From contig JAFSNB010000006.1 in the NCBI GenBank assembly GCA_017447625.1, positions 1-42,449 of the forward strand: a stretch of DNA of 42,449 nt, given 5' to 3'. The notes under the pieces were generated by a model. It was not told where the DNA came from. It ran no database searches and saw nothing but the letters and a program-made list of their open reading frames with translations. Both the position numbers and the translations under genes were made by a program. The DNA comes from Bacteroidaceae bacterium (lineage in GTDB: Bacteria; Bacteroidota; Bacteroidia; Bacteroidales; Bacteroidaceae). Each line of letters starts with the position of its first letter. Positions within the stretch are counted from its first letter, which is position 1. Positions 1 through 9,662 of the stretch are shown piece after piece.

Positions 1-2510
1 ATATACTCGGGAAGATTCGGCCAACCGTTGAACGTCATATTCGGCTCCGGGTTAACCTCGGGCGGTGTAATCGGCATCTGATATGTTATGCTGTCCGTCT
101 GCAGATATTCACCGTTGAGATAGTAGGTTATGCCATACTTATTGGGTTCATAGAAGCCGTGAATCTCAATGTCGTTGCCAGGCATCGTCTCAACCAAACC
201 GTCCCATCTTACTGAATAGCCGACCTTCTCAGGTACATCTGTCGGAGGAGTTACGGGGGCGCCGAAAACCAACGAATCCACCTTGTTGTAAGGCTCGTCA
301 CCACCTTCAAGCATCCAAGTAAGAGCATATCGGGTCGCGGATGTCTCGCCATAGATTGTCAGATCCTCAGCTGGCATAAACTCAGGAAGATTCTGCCAAC
401 CATTGAACGTTATATTCGGCTCCGGGTTAACCTCCGGTGGCGTAATCGGCGCCTGATATACGACGCTGTCCGTCTGCAGGAACTGGTTATCAAGATAGTA
501 TGTTATGGCGTACTTCCGGAGCTCATAGAAACCATGAATCTCAATGTCGCTTTCTGGCATCGTTGCGGGCACGTTGTCCCATCTTACTGAATAGCCGACC
601 TTCTCGGGAACAGCAGGAGTCGTTATCGGGTCGCCGAACGTCAGGGAATCCACTTGGTTGAAAGGCTCGTCGCCGCCCTCAAGAATCCAAGTCAAGGCGA
701 ACTTAGTTTGAGTGAACTCAGCCATAGCCGTCACGTCTGCATCCGGCATAACATCAACAAGGCCGTTCCAACCTGTGAATGTGAATCCGTCCTTGAAAGG
801 AGTATCTGCTGGCGGAACGATGGTTGTGCCAACTTCGACTGAATCTGTGTACCAGATGGTATCATCAACCATATAATATACATAATGTGTATTTATATTA
901 GGCTGTGGATTGCTCGTCTGAGACACACGTTCTAGATTGAAGCTGCGCCAACAGAGCCAGTGGTCTCCTGTGGTCTCGTCAGCTTTCAAACCGATTGTGA
1001 CAGGGGTACTTTCACTTAGATTAAAGTACAGTTGATTAACGCCATAGCCAGAATCGAACCAAGAGGAAGAAGCAGCTCTGCTATTAAGCTCTGAAGAAGG
1101 AACCGTGACGATATTCATCTGATCCGTATTGGCATATAAGAGCGCTGACATATCAGTGCGTGTGAATGCCTGAGCAGAGAGACGATATGAACCCGCAGGC
1201 AGAGTTACATTTTGAGTGATGGTAGCTCCAGATTTGTTCCAGTATTCAGCTACATTGTTCGTAGCGTCCGGTGTGGCACCATCGCTAATATTCCAACCAT
1301 TAAAACTTGCTGTTGGCGTTGAGTTTGTGATATAGTATTTGGTTACATCGATGTCTTCCAACACAGTTATGCCCTCGAAGAATATTCTGGCCTGCGCCCT
1401 AACCTGATTGCGAGCCTCAGTTATCTCATCAAGAGTAGTATAACCTGAAGCTTGGATTGCCATAAGATTTGTGCGTACGTTATCTGCCACACCCTGATCA
1501 TCCGTATATGTGGAGGGGTTATCGATTATAACAATCAAAGCATTTATCTCATCATTAAGCACAGCAAGCGAGTCAGCGATGTCTGTTTGTGGATTCATGG
1601 TATTTGAGGCTAACATGTCAATAGCTGTTGTAGGATCAAAGTCCGTAGCCTCAATAATGGCATGAAGATTACCATCGTCTGTATAACTCCAACCGTCAAT
1701 CACTACCGCCGGAGAAGCATTAACATTGATATTATGGCTTTCGTCGAAAGAGAAGAACCAAAGATAGTTGTCGCTACCCTGCGAAGTAATAGTGACGGGC
1801 TGCGGGTCGCCAAACGTATTGTCGCTTCGCAGGAAGGCGTTAGCCATCACACTATAGATGTAGTACTGCTCCTCATAGTTTATGATGGCAAACTGCTCCA
1901 TCGTGTCGTCACGGTCAAGTGACGTCTGCGCATTAAGACCTGATGATGGATCAGAGACGTACCAAGTGGCTCGACGGTTCGTAACCACATAGGCCTTGTT
2001 GTTACTTAACTCAGTCAACGTATTCACATAAGTGTAAGGCGTAAAGTTTGGGTCGGATATGAGGCTAATATTGAAGTTGGACACCTGCATATAACGGCCA
2101 GAAACCTTAGGAATCTGGAATGTCGTGGACTGTGCCTGAGTCACGGGAATATCATAATTATTCTGTACCGATGTCACGGTATAATCGCCTGTATCAAAAG
2201 TGATGGTTATATCAGAACCATCACTCGACACCGCGTCAAATGACAGGCCGCTTATGAAATAACCATCAGAGGCAGAAATGGTGTAAGTATCGCCATAGAA
2301 GCCTCCGTCAGCGACATTGATGTTATTAGCCGTACCGCTAATAGTCACAGTAGGCGTAGCGGTTGATACCCAAGTCGTGGCATAAGTGCCGGCTTGGTTT
2401 GTCACAGTATAAGAACCAGTTGAGGGGCCATATGTGACTACCTCGTCAGCCAGGAGATTTGTAGCCGTAATCAGGGCAACAATCATTGTTAGTACACGTG
2501 TTCGACTCAT
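1..2510 (-). CDS. Secreted repeat protein with InlB/Flg_new-type repeats (3' end outside window)
   Basis: The frame is open from an ATG at 2510 to the window edge, so at least 836 residues are present and the C-terminus is missing. It begins with a signal peptide (MSRTRVLTMIVALITATNLLA) and continues as Thr/Ser/Asn-rich beta-type sequence. A jelly-roll-like segment (VTLPAGSYRLSAQAFTR) lies near residues 430-520. From about residue 540 to the edge there are roughly five modules of about 60 residues of the form YxLxG..LQTDSxxYxxPITPPE...FNGWxNLPEFMPA, resembling Listeria-Bacteroides (InlB B / Flg_new) repeats. Modules alternate in type, giving a 125-residue (375-bp) higher-order repeat seen in DNA at 25-104 and 400-479. 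It is probably an exported surface protein; adhesion is only a guess. The start lies 24 bp from the leuB stop, so it may be read with leuB. Confidence 0.75.
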   Translation of the reverse strand, partial: MSRTRVLTMIVALITATNLLADEVVTYGPSTGSYTVTNQAGTYATTWVSTATPTVTISGTANNINVADGGFYGDTYTISASDGYFISGLSFDAVSSDGSDITITFDTGDYTVTSVQNNYDIPVTQAQSTTFQIPKVSGRYMQVSNFNISLISDPNFTPYTYVNTLTELSNNKAYVVTNRRATWYVSDPSSGLNAQTSLDRDDTMEQFAIINYEEQYYIYSVMANAFLRSDNTFGDPQPVTITSQGSDNYLWFFSFDESHNINVNASPAVVIDGWSYTDDGNLHAIIEATDFDPTTAIDMLASNTMNPQTDIADSLAVLNDEINALIVIIDNPSTYTDDQGVADNVRTNLMAIQASGYTTLDEITEARNQVRAQARIFFEGITVLEDIDVTKYYITNSTPTASFNGWNISDGATPDATNNVAEYWNKSGATITQNVTLPAGSYRLSAQAFTRTDMSALLYANTDQMNIVTVPSSELNSRAASSSWFDSGYGVNQLYFNLSESTPVTIGLKADETTGDHWLCWRSFNLERVSQTSNPQPNINTHYVYYMVDDTIWYTDSVEVGTTIVPPADTPFKDGFTFTGWNGLVDVMPDADVTAMAEFTQTKFALTWILEGGDEPFNQVDSLTFGDPITTPAVPEKVGYSVRWDNVPATMPESDIEIHGFYELRKYAITYYLDNQFLQTDSVVYQAPITPPEVNPEPNITFNGWQNLPEFMPAEDLTIYGETSATRYALTWMLEGGDEPYNKVDSLVFGAPVTPPTDVPEKVGYSVRWDGLVETMPGNDIEIHGFYEPNKYGITYYLNGEYLQTDSITYQMPITPPEVNPEPNMTFNGWPNLPEY
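25..600. repeat. 375-bp tandem coding repeat in the surface protein
   Basis: The block at 25-104 recurs at 400-479 with only scattered, mostly third-position changes (both contain cggctccgggttaacctc). The period of 375 bp equals 125 codons, so copy-number change keeps frame. The second copy is complete; the first runs off the window. Confidence 0.75.
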
Positions 2511-2534
2511 AGTATGTACATTAATTAATTATTA

Positions 2535-3602
2535 TTAGGAGTTATGATTGCTGATATAATCCACAAGCCAGGCTCCCACTTCCTTGGTGCCGTAATGCGC
2601 ACCGCCATCGACCTGAATCTCCGGGGTGCGGACGTTGGCATCGAGGCTGGCTTGCACGGCATCGCGGACAAGACGGCCTTCGGCTGCGAGACCGAAGTAC
2701 TCGAAGAACATCGCCACAGACAGAACCTGCGCCAGCGGGTTGGCTATGTTCTTGCCCTTGGCCTGAGGCCACGAACCGTGAACAGGCTCGAAGACGGGAG
2801 TGTGCTCGCCAGTGGAAGCCGACGGCAGCAGTCCCATAGAGCCGCTTATGCAGGAGCCCTCGTCTGTAAGGATGTCGCCGAAGGTGTTCTCCGTAACGAT
2901 GACATCGAAGAATCGCGGTTCCTGGATCATGCGCATCGAAGCGTTATCGACATACATGTAATCTGTGAGCACGTCGGGATACATCGGAGCCATTTCCTTG
3001 GCTATCTGGCGCCAGAGGCGGGAAGAGGCAAGAATATTGGCCTTATCAACTACCGTGAGGTGGTTGTGACGACGACGCGCATACTCATAACCGACACGCA
3101 GGATACGCTCGATCTCAGGGCGGGTATAAACGTTAGTGTCGTATGCACGCTCATCGTCCTGATACTTCTCACCGAAATACATTCCGCCCGTGAGCTCACG
3201 GATACACACGAAATCGGCTCCGCGCACCAGCTCGTCCTTCAGCGGCGATTTGTGTATGAGGCAGTCGAAGGTCTCTACCGGACGGATGTTCGCATAAAGA
3301 CCGAGACGCTTACGCATAGCCAGAAGGCCCTGTTCCGGGCGCACCTTGGCCGTGGGGTCGTTGTCATACTTCGGGTCACCGACGGCAGAGAAGAGTACAG
3401 CGTCGGCATCCATGCAAATCTGGAAGGTCTCCTCGGGGAAGGGATCTCCCACCTTGTCTATGGCATCTGCGCCACAGATGGCATATTCGTATGTCACTTT
3501 ATGTCCGAAGCGAGCAGCGACAGCAGACAAGACATCAACACCAACGGCTGATATCTCCGGGCCTATCCCGTCGCCCGCAAGGACTGCGATTTTCAGATTC
3601 AT
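2535..3602 (-). CDS. leuB: 3-isopropylmalate dehydrogenase
   Basis: This 355-residue protein is the cytoplasmic NAD-dependent decarboxylating dehydrogenase of leucine synthesis, converting 3-isopropylmalate to 2-oxoisocaproate via 2-isopropyl-3-oxosuccinate. The N-terminus [16 protein letters not shown] is the family nucleotide-binding start. The Arg-rich substrate region ([21 protein letters not shown]), the [10 protein letters not shown] loop, VDKANIL, the metal-binding Asp region ([12 protein letters not shown]) and the C-terminal [19 protein letters not shown] are all present, at full family length. The GSWPQAKG form rather than GSAPDIAG is, from memory, usual for Bacteroidetes enzymes. 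No leuA, leuC or leuD is adjacent; the neighbours are two secreted proteins. The only upstream space is 52 bp of tandem repeat, so its promoter is unclear. Confidence 0.95.
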   Translation of the reverse strand: MNLKIAVLAGDGIGPEISAVGVDVLSAVAARFGHKVTYEYAICGADAIDKVGDPFPEETFQICMDADAVLFSAVGDPKYDNDPTAKVRPEQGLLAMRKRLGLYANIRPVETFDCLIHKSPLKDELVRGADFVCIRELTGGMYFGEKYQDDERAYDTNVYTRPEIERILRVGYEYARRRHNHLTVVDKANILASSRLWRQIAKEMAPMYPDVLTDYMYVDNASMRMIQEPRFFDVIVTENTFGDILTDEGSCISGSMGLLPSASTGEHTPVFEPVHGSWPQAKGKNIANPLAQVLSVAMFFEYFGLAAEGRLVRDAVQASLDANVRTPEIQVDGGAHYGTKEVGAWLVDYISNHNS

Positions 3603-3610
3603 TGTTTTGT

Positions 3611-3658
3611 AAGGTTATAAGGTTGTGAGGTTATGAGGTTGTGAGGTTGTGAGGTTAT
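3611..3658. repeat. 8-bp tandem array overlapping a stop codon
   Basis: Six copies of the 8-mer (g/a)aggtt(g/a)t run without interruption between leuB and the rhamnogalacturonan lyase. The last copy contains the lyase stop codon (tta at 3655-3657, read as TAA on the minus strand). Confidence 0.9.
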
Positions 3659-6600
3659 TTTACAGTTACTTTCTGACCTGCCACGACATAGACGCCGGGC
3701 TTGAGGCTGCGGCGGGCGCGCTGGTAATTGCGAGCCACCTGACGGCCGGAGAGGTCAAAGACAGGACCGTTGAACTCATCCAAAGACTGCGCATTCACGT
3801 CGCGGATTGCGTCAGGCACCTGATTGGTGACACGAAGAACGCCCTTTGTGGCCAGTTCGGAATCGTCCCAGAAGAGGCCAGCCTCGGCATTGATTACCTT
3901 GGACGCAAGCACTGGGGTTCCGGCGAAGGTGGTCACATCCTGGAAGAGTGTTATTTCGTCTCCGACAGCAGGCTGCCACGAATCGGAGATAATGATCTCT
4001 ATCGTTCCGTTCATGGTCAGTTTGCTGATGTTATTCAGAGTGGTATAGCTCTTTGAAGAGGTGATGCCAAGCTGAACGGTGGCTCCCTTTGATATCGTAA
4101 CGGCCTTGCCGCCGAAATTGATTTTACCTGTAGTGGATGTTACGGTAGAACCGACCTGAAGCGTAGATCCGGAGGAGAATGAATAACTGCTGTTTGTCAA
4201 AGCGCCCGTGCCGGTAACGCCGCTCAGTGTGGCATTCTTCTTCACGGTGAGCGTGCCGGTGCCGAGTTTTACGGTATTGCCGCTGATATGCAGTTCGCCG
4301 GCCTCAACGATTGTGTTACCGGTGTAGTCGTGAGCACCAGTGAGGCTTACCTTGCCGCTGCCAGTCTTGGTGAAGTTCGAGTTGTGCGTTATCGTGCCCT
4401 TCCAAGACCAGTTGGTGTCGTTACCCAACTTCCAGGTGTTCTGTCCGCTGCCGCCGTTATTGCTGAAAGAGGCAAAACCGCCCAGTTTACCGTTGCCGGA
4501 GACTTTACCGATAGCGAATGTCTTACCTGTGTTCAGTACGGTTGTGTTGTCGGCAATGTTCAGTGTACCCTTTGGCATTCCGGATTGGGCGTCCAGAGTC
4601 CAGCGCGGATCGGGATCCTTACTGCTGCTGCCTACGGCGTTGATTGTGCCCTCGAAGGCGCTGAAGTCATCGGAAATCGAAGTGCGGGTGGCGTACCAAC
4701 CGGAGCCTTCGACCACCGGGCAGTTGATGGTGAGCGTTCCTTCGCCTGTAATCTTGTTGGAATAGCCAGCGTTGTTGACCAAGGTCTGGGTGCCGCTCTT
4801 GCCCTTAGGAATATCGATTGTGTAGGACGAGCCTCCGTTCTCAAGCAGGGTGCCAGCCTGGAACTCTACAGTCTTGGCAGGTGTGTTACAGCTGATACAC
4901 TGTACCGTACCGGCGGCAATTACCAGACGTGTGACTGTGTTGTTCACGTTCAGTTTCATCCACCCGTTGCCCTTCTTCGTAAGCTTTGTGCCGCCTATGG
5001 GCTTATTGACCACAAAGTCGCCTGCGTTATTGATTACACCGCCGTCGGCAGTCACCATCTGCATCGGAGAGCCCTGAGTGATGACACCACTGGTCTGCAG
5101 CTCGGCCCCGTTCTCAATTATGAAACGGCTGGCAGTTGATGTTACGCCGCCGAGCTGGCCGTAAGCCTGATTCTCATTACTGAGTAAGGTAACGACAACC
5201 GTACCTCCGCTGATGCGGGTTCCGCCTGTGTAAGTGTTGTCTGTGTTTATAGTCAGTTTGCCGGAGCCGCGCTTCACCAGTTTGGTATTGCCGACCAAGG
5301 CTCCTCTGCCGCTGAAGGTGAAATTCTTTGAGCCGTCAATGATGACGCTGTCGGGCTCGAGATTTCCCTTCAAGGTGATGCTCGCCTTCGTTGCATCGTC
5401 GTTGAAGGTAACGACATCACCCGTAACGAAGTACTCGCTCGTGGCTGTTGCATCGGAAGCGAGTGTGAAGTTCTCACTCTGACCGAAGTCCCAAAGGTTG
5501 CTTGAGTTACCGTTCCAAACAATATATCCGGCCTCACGCACATCCTCAACAACGAGATACAAGTTACCGTCGTCAAGCGAAAGGGTGGCTTTTTTACTCG
5601 TTCCGAGGCCCTCAATGATAATGTTCGAGAGGCTGCCCGTAAGTTTCTCTACGGAACCAAGCAGATAACGGCCATTAGTGGGAACTGCCTGATTTCCGAT
5701 ATTGAATTCAAAGACTGGGGATAGATACTTGGGGCCATAAGCCCAGTTCTTTATTTCAATGGTCAAAGCCTTTGTGACAATCCGGTCGGCGGTTATATCC
5801 GAAGTGAGGTCGAAGACCACGCGGCTGCCAAAGCCCAGTTTGAGGGTGTCGGCGGTCAAAACGCCAATCACGCCTTCGCCTGCAGGGCGGATTGTTGAGT
5901 TGTAGTCTGCCTTAATGCTGCGGAACGTACCCTTTGAATTCAGCGAGGTGTGGCGGTTGAGCCAGAGTGGAGAGTTCAGAAGCGTGCCGTCGAAGGTGAG
6001 TGTGCCGTTCCAGACGTCGGTGTTGCCTGAGTGGTTCATAGCCACAGCGGGAAGGATAAGCTCACCCTCGCCCTGCTTGACAAGACGGGTCGCACCGGCA
6101 AAGCCGCCACCGGAGGCAGTACACTTGTAATAAGTAAAGGTGGGAGCTGTCGTAGTGCTAACTTCAGACGGGTTATTACCCTGAACCCAAGCGGGGACGT
6201 TGAAGATAACCACCCAAGGCTCTGCGCCGTCGGTGATGGTTACGGTGTTATCGGCGTTCTCATAAACCAGAACCTGTTTGCCGTCCAAGTTCTTGCCAAT
6301 AGTGCCGCCCTTGGCGATTAGCTCGCGGCCTGTAGTGGTGAGCGAGGGAGGTGCGGCTGTGATGCCTTCAAGCTCTCCGAGGAAGAAGCTGGGGTGAGGC
6401 GGCTGGTTATAACCGATAGTCTCCCATACCATACCCTGCCGATAACCATGATCGTGCCAGAGAGACGGGATTCGGAAAGTAGTCGGGCGGGAAGTGGTAT
6501 AGAGTCGCATACCGGTGCCGTTGGCAACAAGCAGTTCCTCGCGCCAGTCGCCGAGGATATCACCCGTCAGGCAGGCGTTGTTCTTTGAGTCGTTGTTCAG

Positions 6601-8235
6601 ATGGCCTTCGGAATTGAAGATACGGCCCACGTCGAGCTTTTCTATCTTTGCGGCCTTGGCCGTGCCCGGACTGTCGAGGATCTCTGAGCAGAGGTCACCG
6701 TCCCAGTAAATGCGGAAATTGAGAGCGTAGCCGCTCTGGCCAGTTATCACCCTGTCGGCAGTGAGGCTCAGCACACCTGTCTGGGAGGACTGTCCCACGC
6801 TGCCAGGATACTTGTTTGTGAAGTTTCCTGCAAGAGCTCGTCCGTCATCACCTGTGCTCTTCATTCTGTAATAGAACTGCGATGTAGTCGCGTTGCGGTA
6901 GTTCATTGCAGGCTCGTCCTCATTGCAGGCGAAGAACTCCAAGCCCCAGCGATAGGGGTCAAGGTCTGAACAGTGTTGTGCATCGCCGTGCCCAAGGCCG
7001 GTAGTACTCAGACCTTTTCCGTTGTCGTCAATGACCATTGAGCCGAAGACAATCTCATCTCTGCCATCCATATCGACATCCTGAATACCGAAGTTGTGGT
7101 ATCCGTTGCCATACCACGGGCTACCCCAACCCTGATTGTTACTCCAGTACCAGCGTTGAGTCAGGGCGTGAGTCTCAGGATTGACATCCAAAGCCACGAA
7201 CTTATGGCGTGTGTAACAGCCACGACCCAGGAAGATGCTGGGCTTGCGTCCGTCGAGATACGGAGCGCCGAAATAGTGTTTCGTGGAGCGGTGGCCGCCG
7301 TCGCCGGCATTTCCCCAGACGCCGAGATCCGACTCACCAGATTCATAGCGTTTTAGAGGATAGGCGGGCGGAGTGTAGGTATCCTTGGAAGAATCCCAGT
7401 CGTAGGGTTCACCAGTCTCTCCGTTGAGATAGAGCAGGTATTCGTTGCCCTCGCAGGTGTATTGGGTGCGGGCTGCATAGTAGTTCATGTTCCCCACCTT
7501 GATATCGTGTCCGGTAGAAGTGTGGATATACATGTTGTCTGCGCCGCGAAGAAGTACCTCGGCTTTACCGTCCATGTCCCAGTCAAAGGCCACAGCATCC
7601 CACTGTTCATCCGGGCCTGCCATCATGTTCGGTCCGAGGTCTATCCACCACAGGCGGGTGCCGTTCAACTTAATGATTTCGATGCGATGGAAACGGGTCT
7701 TGTTGTTGGCGTCATTTACGCCACCGGTGTAGTTGCGCTTGCACACCAGTTCCACCTGACCGTCGCCATCAACGTCGGCTGCCACACAGTCGTTGAATTC
7801 ATACTGTGAAGTAGCGGTCTGTCCATTGCGGTCTATGGCAGGCTGACAGTTGATGTCGATATATCCCGTATGCGGATTATCGCTGACGCCATTGGTGAGA
7901 TTGGATATTCCAGACCAGCGTGTCACCTCTGCACATTTCTCCCCTTCAACTCCGCGAACGACTGGCGCAACCTGGTATTTGGTTGCAGCGTTTCCGCCAG
8001 AGTGAACGTAACTGCTCACACGCAGATTGGAGCCAACAAGCTTCCCATTGGCATAAAGGTTGTAGGTCACGTCATAGTATTCCTCACCGAGGATTCGCCA
8101 TGACACAAAATTACCTGATCCGGACATTGCGACGGTGGCGACAAGGCCACGGTCCATGCGATCCATGAAACGCTGAGCTCGCACGGATGCCAAACAGGTC
8201 ATCAGGCAGCACATAAGGATAAAAAGCTTCTTCAT
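3655..8235 (-). CDS. Secreted rhamnogalacturonan lyase (PL11-like) with beta-strand repeats and T9SS-type tail
   Basis: This 1526-residue protein starts with a signal peptide (MKKLFILMCCLMTCLASVRA). Residues about 21-610 match family PL11 rhamnogalacturonan lyases, which cleave the Rha-GalA backbone of pectin by beta-elimination: RFMDRMDRGLVA, NLYANGKLV, FNDCVAADVDGDGQVELVCKR, and repeated Asp-rich Ca-binding-like loops such as DWDMDGKAEV and DVDMDGRDEI. Residues about 640-1450 are Gly/Thr/Asn-rich with at least four autotransporter-associated beta-strand repeats, for example LVKRGSGKLTINTDNTYTGG (near residue 986) and FTKTGSGKVSL (near 1287). The last 60 residues end FDLSGRQVARN...KPGVYVVAGQKVTVK, a T9SS-type sorting tail. 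The enzyme is therefore probably exported and displayed. The catalytic part alone would be the normal PL11 length; the long repeat stalk is the unusual addition. Confidence 0.88.
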   Translation of the reverse strand: MKKLFILMCCLMTCLASVRAQRFMDRMDRGLVATVAMSGSGNFVSWRILGEEYYDVTYNLYANGKLVGSNLRVSSYVHSGGNAATKYQVAPVVRGVEGEKCAEVTRWSGISNLTNGVSDNPHTGYIDINCQPAIDRNGQTATSQYEFNDCVAADVDGDGQVELVCKRNYTGGVNDANNKTRFHRIEIIKLNGTRLWWIDLGPNMMAGPDEQWDAVAFDWDMDGKAEVLLRGADNMYIHTSTGHDIKVGNMNYYAARTQYTCEGNEYLLYLNGETGEPYDWDSSKDTYTPPAYPLKRYESGESDLGVWGNAGDGGHRSTKHYFGAPYLDGRKPSIFLGRGCYTRHKFVALDVNPETHALTQRWYWSNNQGWGSPWYGNGYHNFGIQDVDMDGRDEIVFGSMVIDDNGKGLSTTGLGHGDAQHCSDLDPYRWGLEFFACNEDEPAMNYRNATTSQFYYRMKSTGDDGRALAGNFTNKYPGSVGQSSQTGVLSLTADRVITGQSGYALNFRIYWDGDLCSEILDSPGTAKAAKIEKLDVGRIFNSEGHLNNDSKNNACLTGDILGDWREELLVANGTGMRLYTTSRPTTFRIPSLWHDHGYRQGMVWETIGYNQPPHPSFFLGELEGITAAPPSLTTTGRELIAKGGTIGKNLDGKQVLVYENADNTVTITDGAEPWVVIFNVPAWVQGNNPSEVSTTTAPTFTYYKCTASGGGFAGATRLVKQGEGELILPAVAMNHSGNTDVWNGTLTFDGTLLNSPLWLNRHTSLNSKGTFRSIKADYNSTIRPAGEGVIGVLTADTLKLGFGSRVVFDLTSDITADRIVTKALTIEIKNWAYGPKYLSPVFEFNIGNQAVPTNGRYLLGSVEKLTGSLSNIIIEGLGTSKKATLSLDDGNLYLVVEDVREAGYIVWNGNSSNLWDFGQSENFTLASDATATSEYFVTGDVVTFNDDATKASITLKGNLEPDSVIIDGSKNFTFSGRGALVGNTKLVKRGSGKLTINTDNTYTGGTRISGGTVVVTLLSNENQAYGQLGGVTSTASRFIIENGAELQTSGVITQGSPMQMVTADGGVINNAGDFVVNKPIGGTKLTKKGNGWMKLNVNNTVTRLVIAAGTVQCISCNTPAKTVEFQAGTLLENGGSSYTIDIPKGKSGTQTLVNNAGYSNKITGEGTLTINCPVVEGSGWYATRTSISDDFSAFEGTINAVGSSSKDPDPRWTLDAQSGMPKGTLNIADNTTVLNTGKTFAIGKVSGNGKLGGFASFSNNGGSGQNTWKLGNDTNWSWKGTITHNSNFTKTGSGKVSLTGAHDYTGNTIVEAGELHISGNTVKLGTGTLTVKKNATLSGVTGTGALTNSSYSFSSGSTLQVGSTVTSTTGKINFGGKAVTISKGATVQLGITSSKSYTTLNNISKLTMNGTIEIIISDSWQPAVGDEITLFQDVTTFAGTPVLASKVINAEAGLFWDDSELATKGVLRVTNQVPDAIRDVNAQSLDEFNGPVFDLSGRQVARNYQRARRSLKPGVYVVAGQKVTVK

Positions 8236-8271
8236 AGTTGTCGTGTTGTTAAATACTTAATATTTTGCGGC

Positions 8272-8279
8272 CAAAGATA
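8272..8279 (-). promoter_or_regulatory. Candidate -7 element of the rhamnogalacturonan lyase gene
   Basis: The minus strand reads TATCTTTG, matching the Bacteroidetes TAnnTTTG element, 36 bp upstream of the lyase ATG. No clean TTTG -33 element sits at the right spacing. Confidence 0.5.
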
Positions 8280-8360
8280 GGCATTTTTCATTAAAACAAT
8301 CGTTATTATTTGGCTATTAACAAAATTTTGCTTTACTTCGCGCCATCAAAACGCATAAAT

Positions 8361-8969
8361 ATGACTGAATTCACACAAATAGCGTGGCCTATCTTCGAGC
8401 GCGCAATCATTAATTACCATTTGCTGGACGATGTTGACCAACCGTTCAACAACCCTTACACTGAAGGCACGATTGAGGCTGACCTATACCGAAAATGCTG
8501 GATAGACACCGTTCAGTGGCATTTCGAAGATATAATCCGCGACCCGGACATAGACCCGGCAGAGGCTCTTGTGCTGAAACGCCGCATCGACAAAAGCAAT
8601 CAGGATCGCACGGATCTGGTGGAGACAATAGACAGCTACTTCTATACCAAGTTCCACGACGTCACTCCCCTACCCGACGCCACAATAAACACCGAGAGTC
8701 CGGCCTGGGCTGTGGATAGACTGAGTATCCTAAGCCTGAAGATCTATCACATGAAAGAGCAGGCTGAGCGCAAGGACGCCGACGAAGCACATCTCGAAGC
8801 TTGCCGCAAGAAATTGGCTGTGCTTCTGGAGCAAAAGGCAGACCTCAGCACTGCCATCGACCAGCTGCTGGAAGACATTGCAGCCGGACGCAAATGGATG
8901 AAGGTCTATAAGCAGATGAAGATGTACAACGACCCGAGCACAAACCCGGTGTTGTACGGAAAGAAATAG
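8361..8969 (+). CDS. DUF4254 domain protein
   Basis: This 202-residue soluble protein has no signal peptide. The N-terminal half carries the family pattern INYHLLDDVDQPFNNPY, then KCWIDTVQWHFEDIIRDPDIDP, rich in conserved His, Trp and Asp. The C-terminal half is helical and charged and may form a coiled coil (EACRKKLAVLLEQKADLSTAIDQL). I recognise it as DUF4254, whose function is unknown to me; relatives in Bacteroidetes often lie beside heptosyltransferase-type genes, but none is adjacent here. An in-frame TTG at 8310 would add 17 residues. The ATG at 8361 is preferred because family homology begins there. The gene converges on the lipoprotein at 8980 with only 10 bp between. Confidence 0.8.
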   Translation: MTEFTQIAWPIFERAIINYHLLDDVDQPFNNPYTEGTIEADLYRKCWIDTVQWHFEDIIRDPDIDPAEALVLKRRIDKSNQDRTDLVETIDSYFYTKFHDVTPLPDATINTESPAWAVDRLSILSLKIYHMKEQAERKDADEAHLEACRKKLAVLLEQKADLSTAIDQLLEDIAAGRKWMKVYKQMKMYNDPSTNPVLYGKK

Positions 8970-8979
8970 CAGAGTTCTC

Positions 8980-9627
8980 TTATTCTCCGCTGACGCGGTA
9001 ATGGCGCAGGCCGTCGAAGGTGACTACGGCCACGCTTATGCTGTCTGCGGCTGTACGGTTCTGAGCTATGCTATCCACAAAAGTGCTGGCATAGAGATTC
9101 TCATGGTAAGCCGCCACATCATCGCCCTGATCATGAATTAAGGAGATGTAATAGGTACTGCCGCCCAGGGAGTTAGCTCTCACCGAGTCCTTGAAGAACG
9201 CCCACGACTGTTCACCGCCGCGTGTCATCGGAGAGAGATGGAAATTCAGGAACGGTCCTCTACGCCAGATACTTATCACATCTGTCGGATCACGCTTTAT
9301 TTCACTGGCATCCTTGACTTCATGAAGGGCAGTCACTGGCATCAGGGTGAATATCTCTGCTTTACCGGAACCGTCCGGGACGAAACCGCACACACCCCGG
9401 TAAAGAGCCGAAGCGTGGTAGCCTGTCAACTGCTGTCCGCTGATATCATACTGAGTGCCGTCGTCAGTGACCATCTGGGTCATCGTCCCATCACGATCAG
9501 TATAGAGACACACCATCTCCGTGACGAGTGACGGGTAAGACTCATTCTCCTTGCCGCACGCTACAAGCAAGAACGCAACGGCAAGAAGCGCCACAATAGT
9601 CCTCGGCAAAGATCTTTCAGCACCCAT
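8980..9627 (-). CDS. Lipoprotein, probably NigD-like
   Basis: The 215-residue product has a lipoprotein signal peptide (RTIVALLAVAFLLVAC, lipobox LVAC with Cys near residue 24), so it should be anchored in the envelope. The body resembles NigD-like proteins of Bacteroidales: an N-terminal small beta domain with a TDDGTQYDI stretch, and a C-terminal domain with DPTDVISIWRRGPFLNFHLSP. NigD was named from a bacteriocin-linked operon, but most relatives have no known function and no bacteriocin gene is visible here. The assignment rests on recalled family pattern. The gene lies 28 bp upstream of nothing else on its strand; the acyltransferase stop is at 9656. Confidence 0.6.
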   Translation of the reverse strand: MGAERSLPRTIVALLAVAFLLVACGKENESYPSLVTEMVCLYTDRDGTMTQMVTDDGTQYDISGQQLTGYHASALYRGVCGFVPDGSGKAEIFTLMPVTALHEVKDASEIKRDPTDVISIWRRGPFLNFHLSPMTRGGEQSWAFFKDSVRANSLGGSTYYISLIHDQGDDVAAYHENLYASTFVDSIAQNRTAADSISVAVVTFDGLRHYRVSGE

Positions 9628-9634
9628 TGGTTTT

Positions 9635-9662
9635 CTAATCTTTAATCTTTAATCTCTAATCT
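9635..9662. repeat. 7-bp tandem array overlapping a stop codon
   Basis: Four copies of the 7-mer (c/t)taatct. The last copy contains the acyltransferase stop (cta at 9656-9658, read as TAG), and its final Asp codon is also inside the array. Confidence 0.9.

Noticed and set aside
2544-3551. 335-codon open frame antisense to leuB
   Set aside because: Mirror of leuB codon use; leuB is full length with all motifs.
8310-8360. TTG start giving a longer DUF4254 protein
   Set aside because: The extra 17 residues lie in promoter-like AT-rich DNA and precede the family homology; the ATG at 8361 is better.
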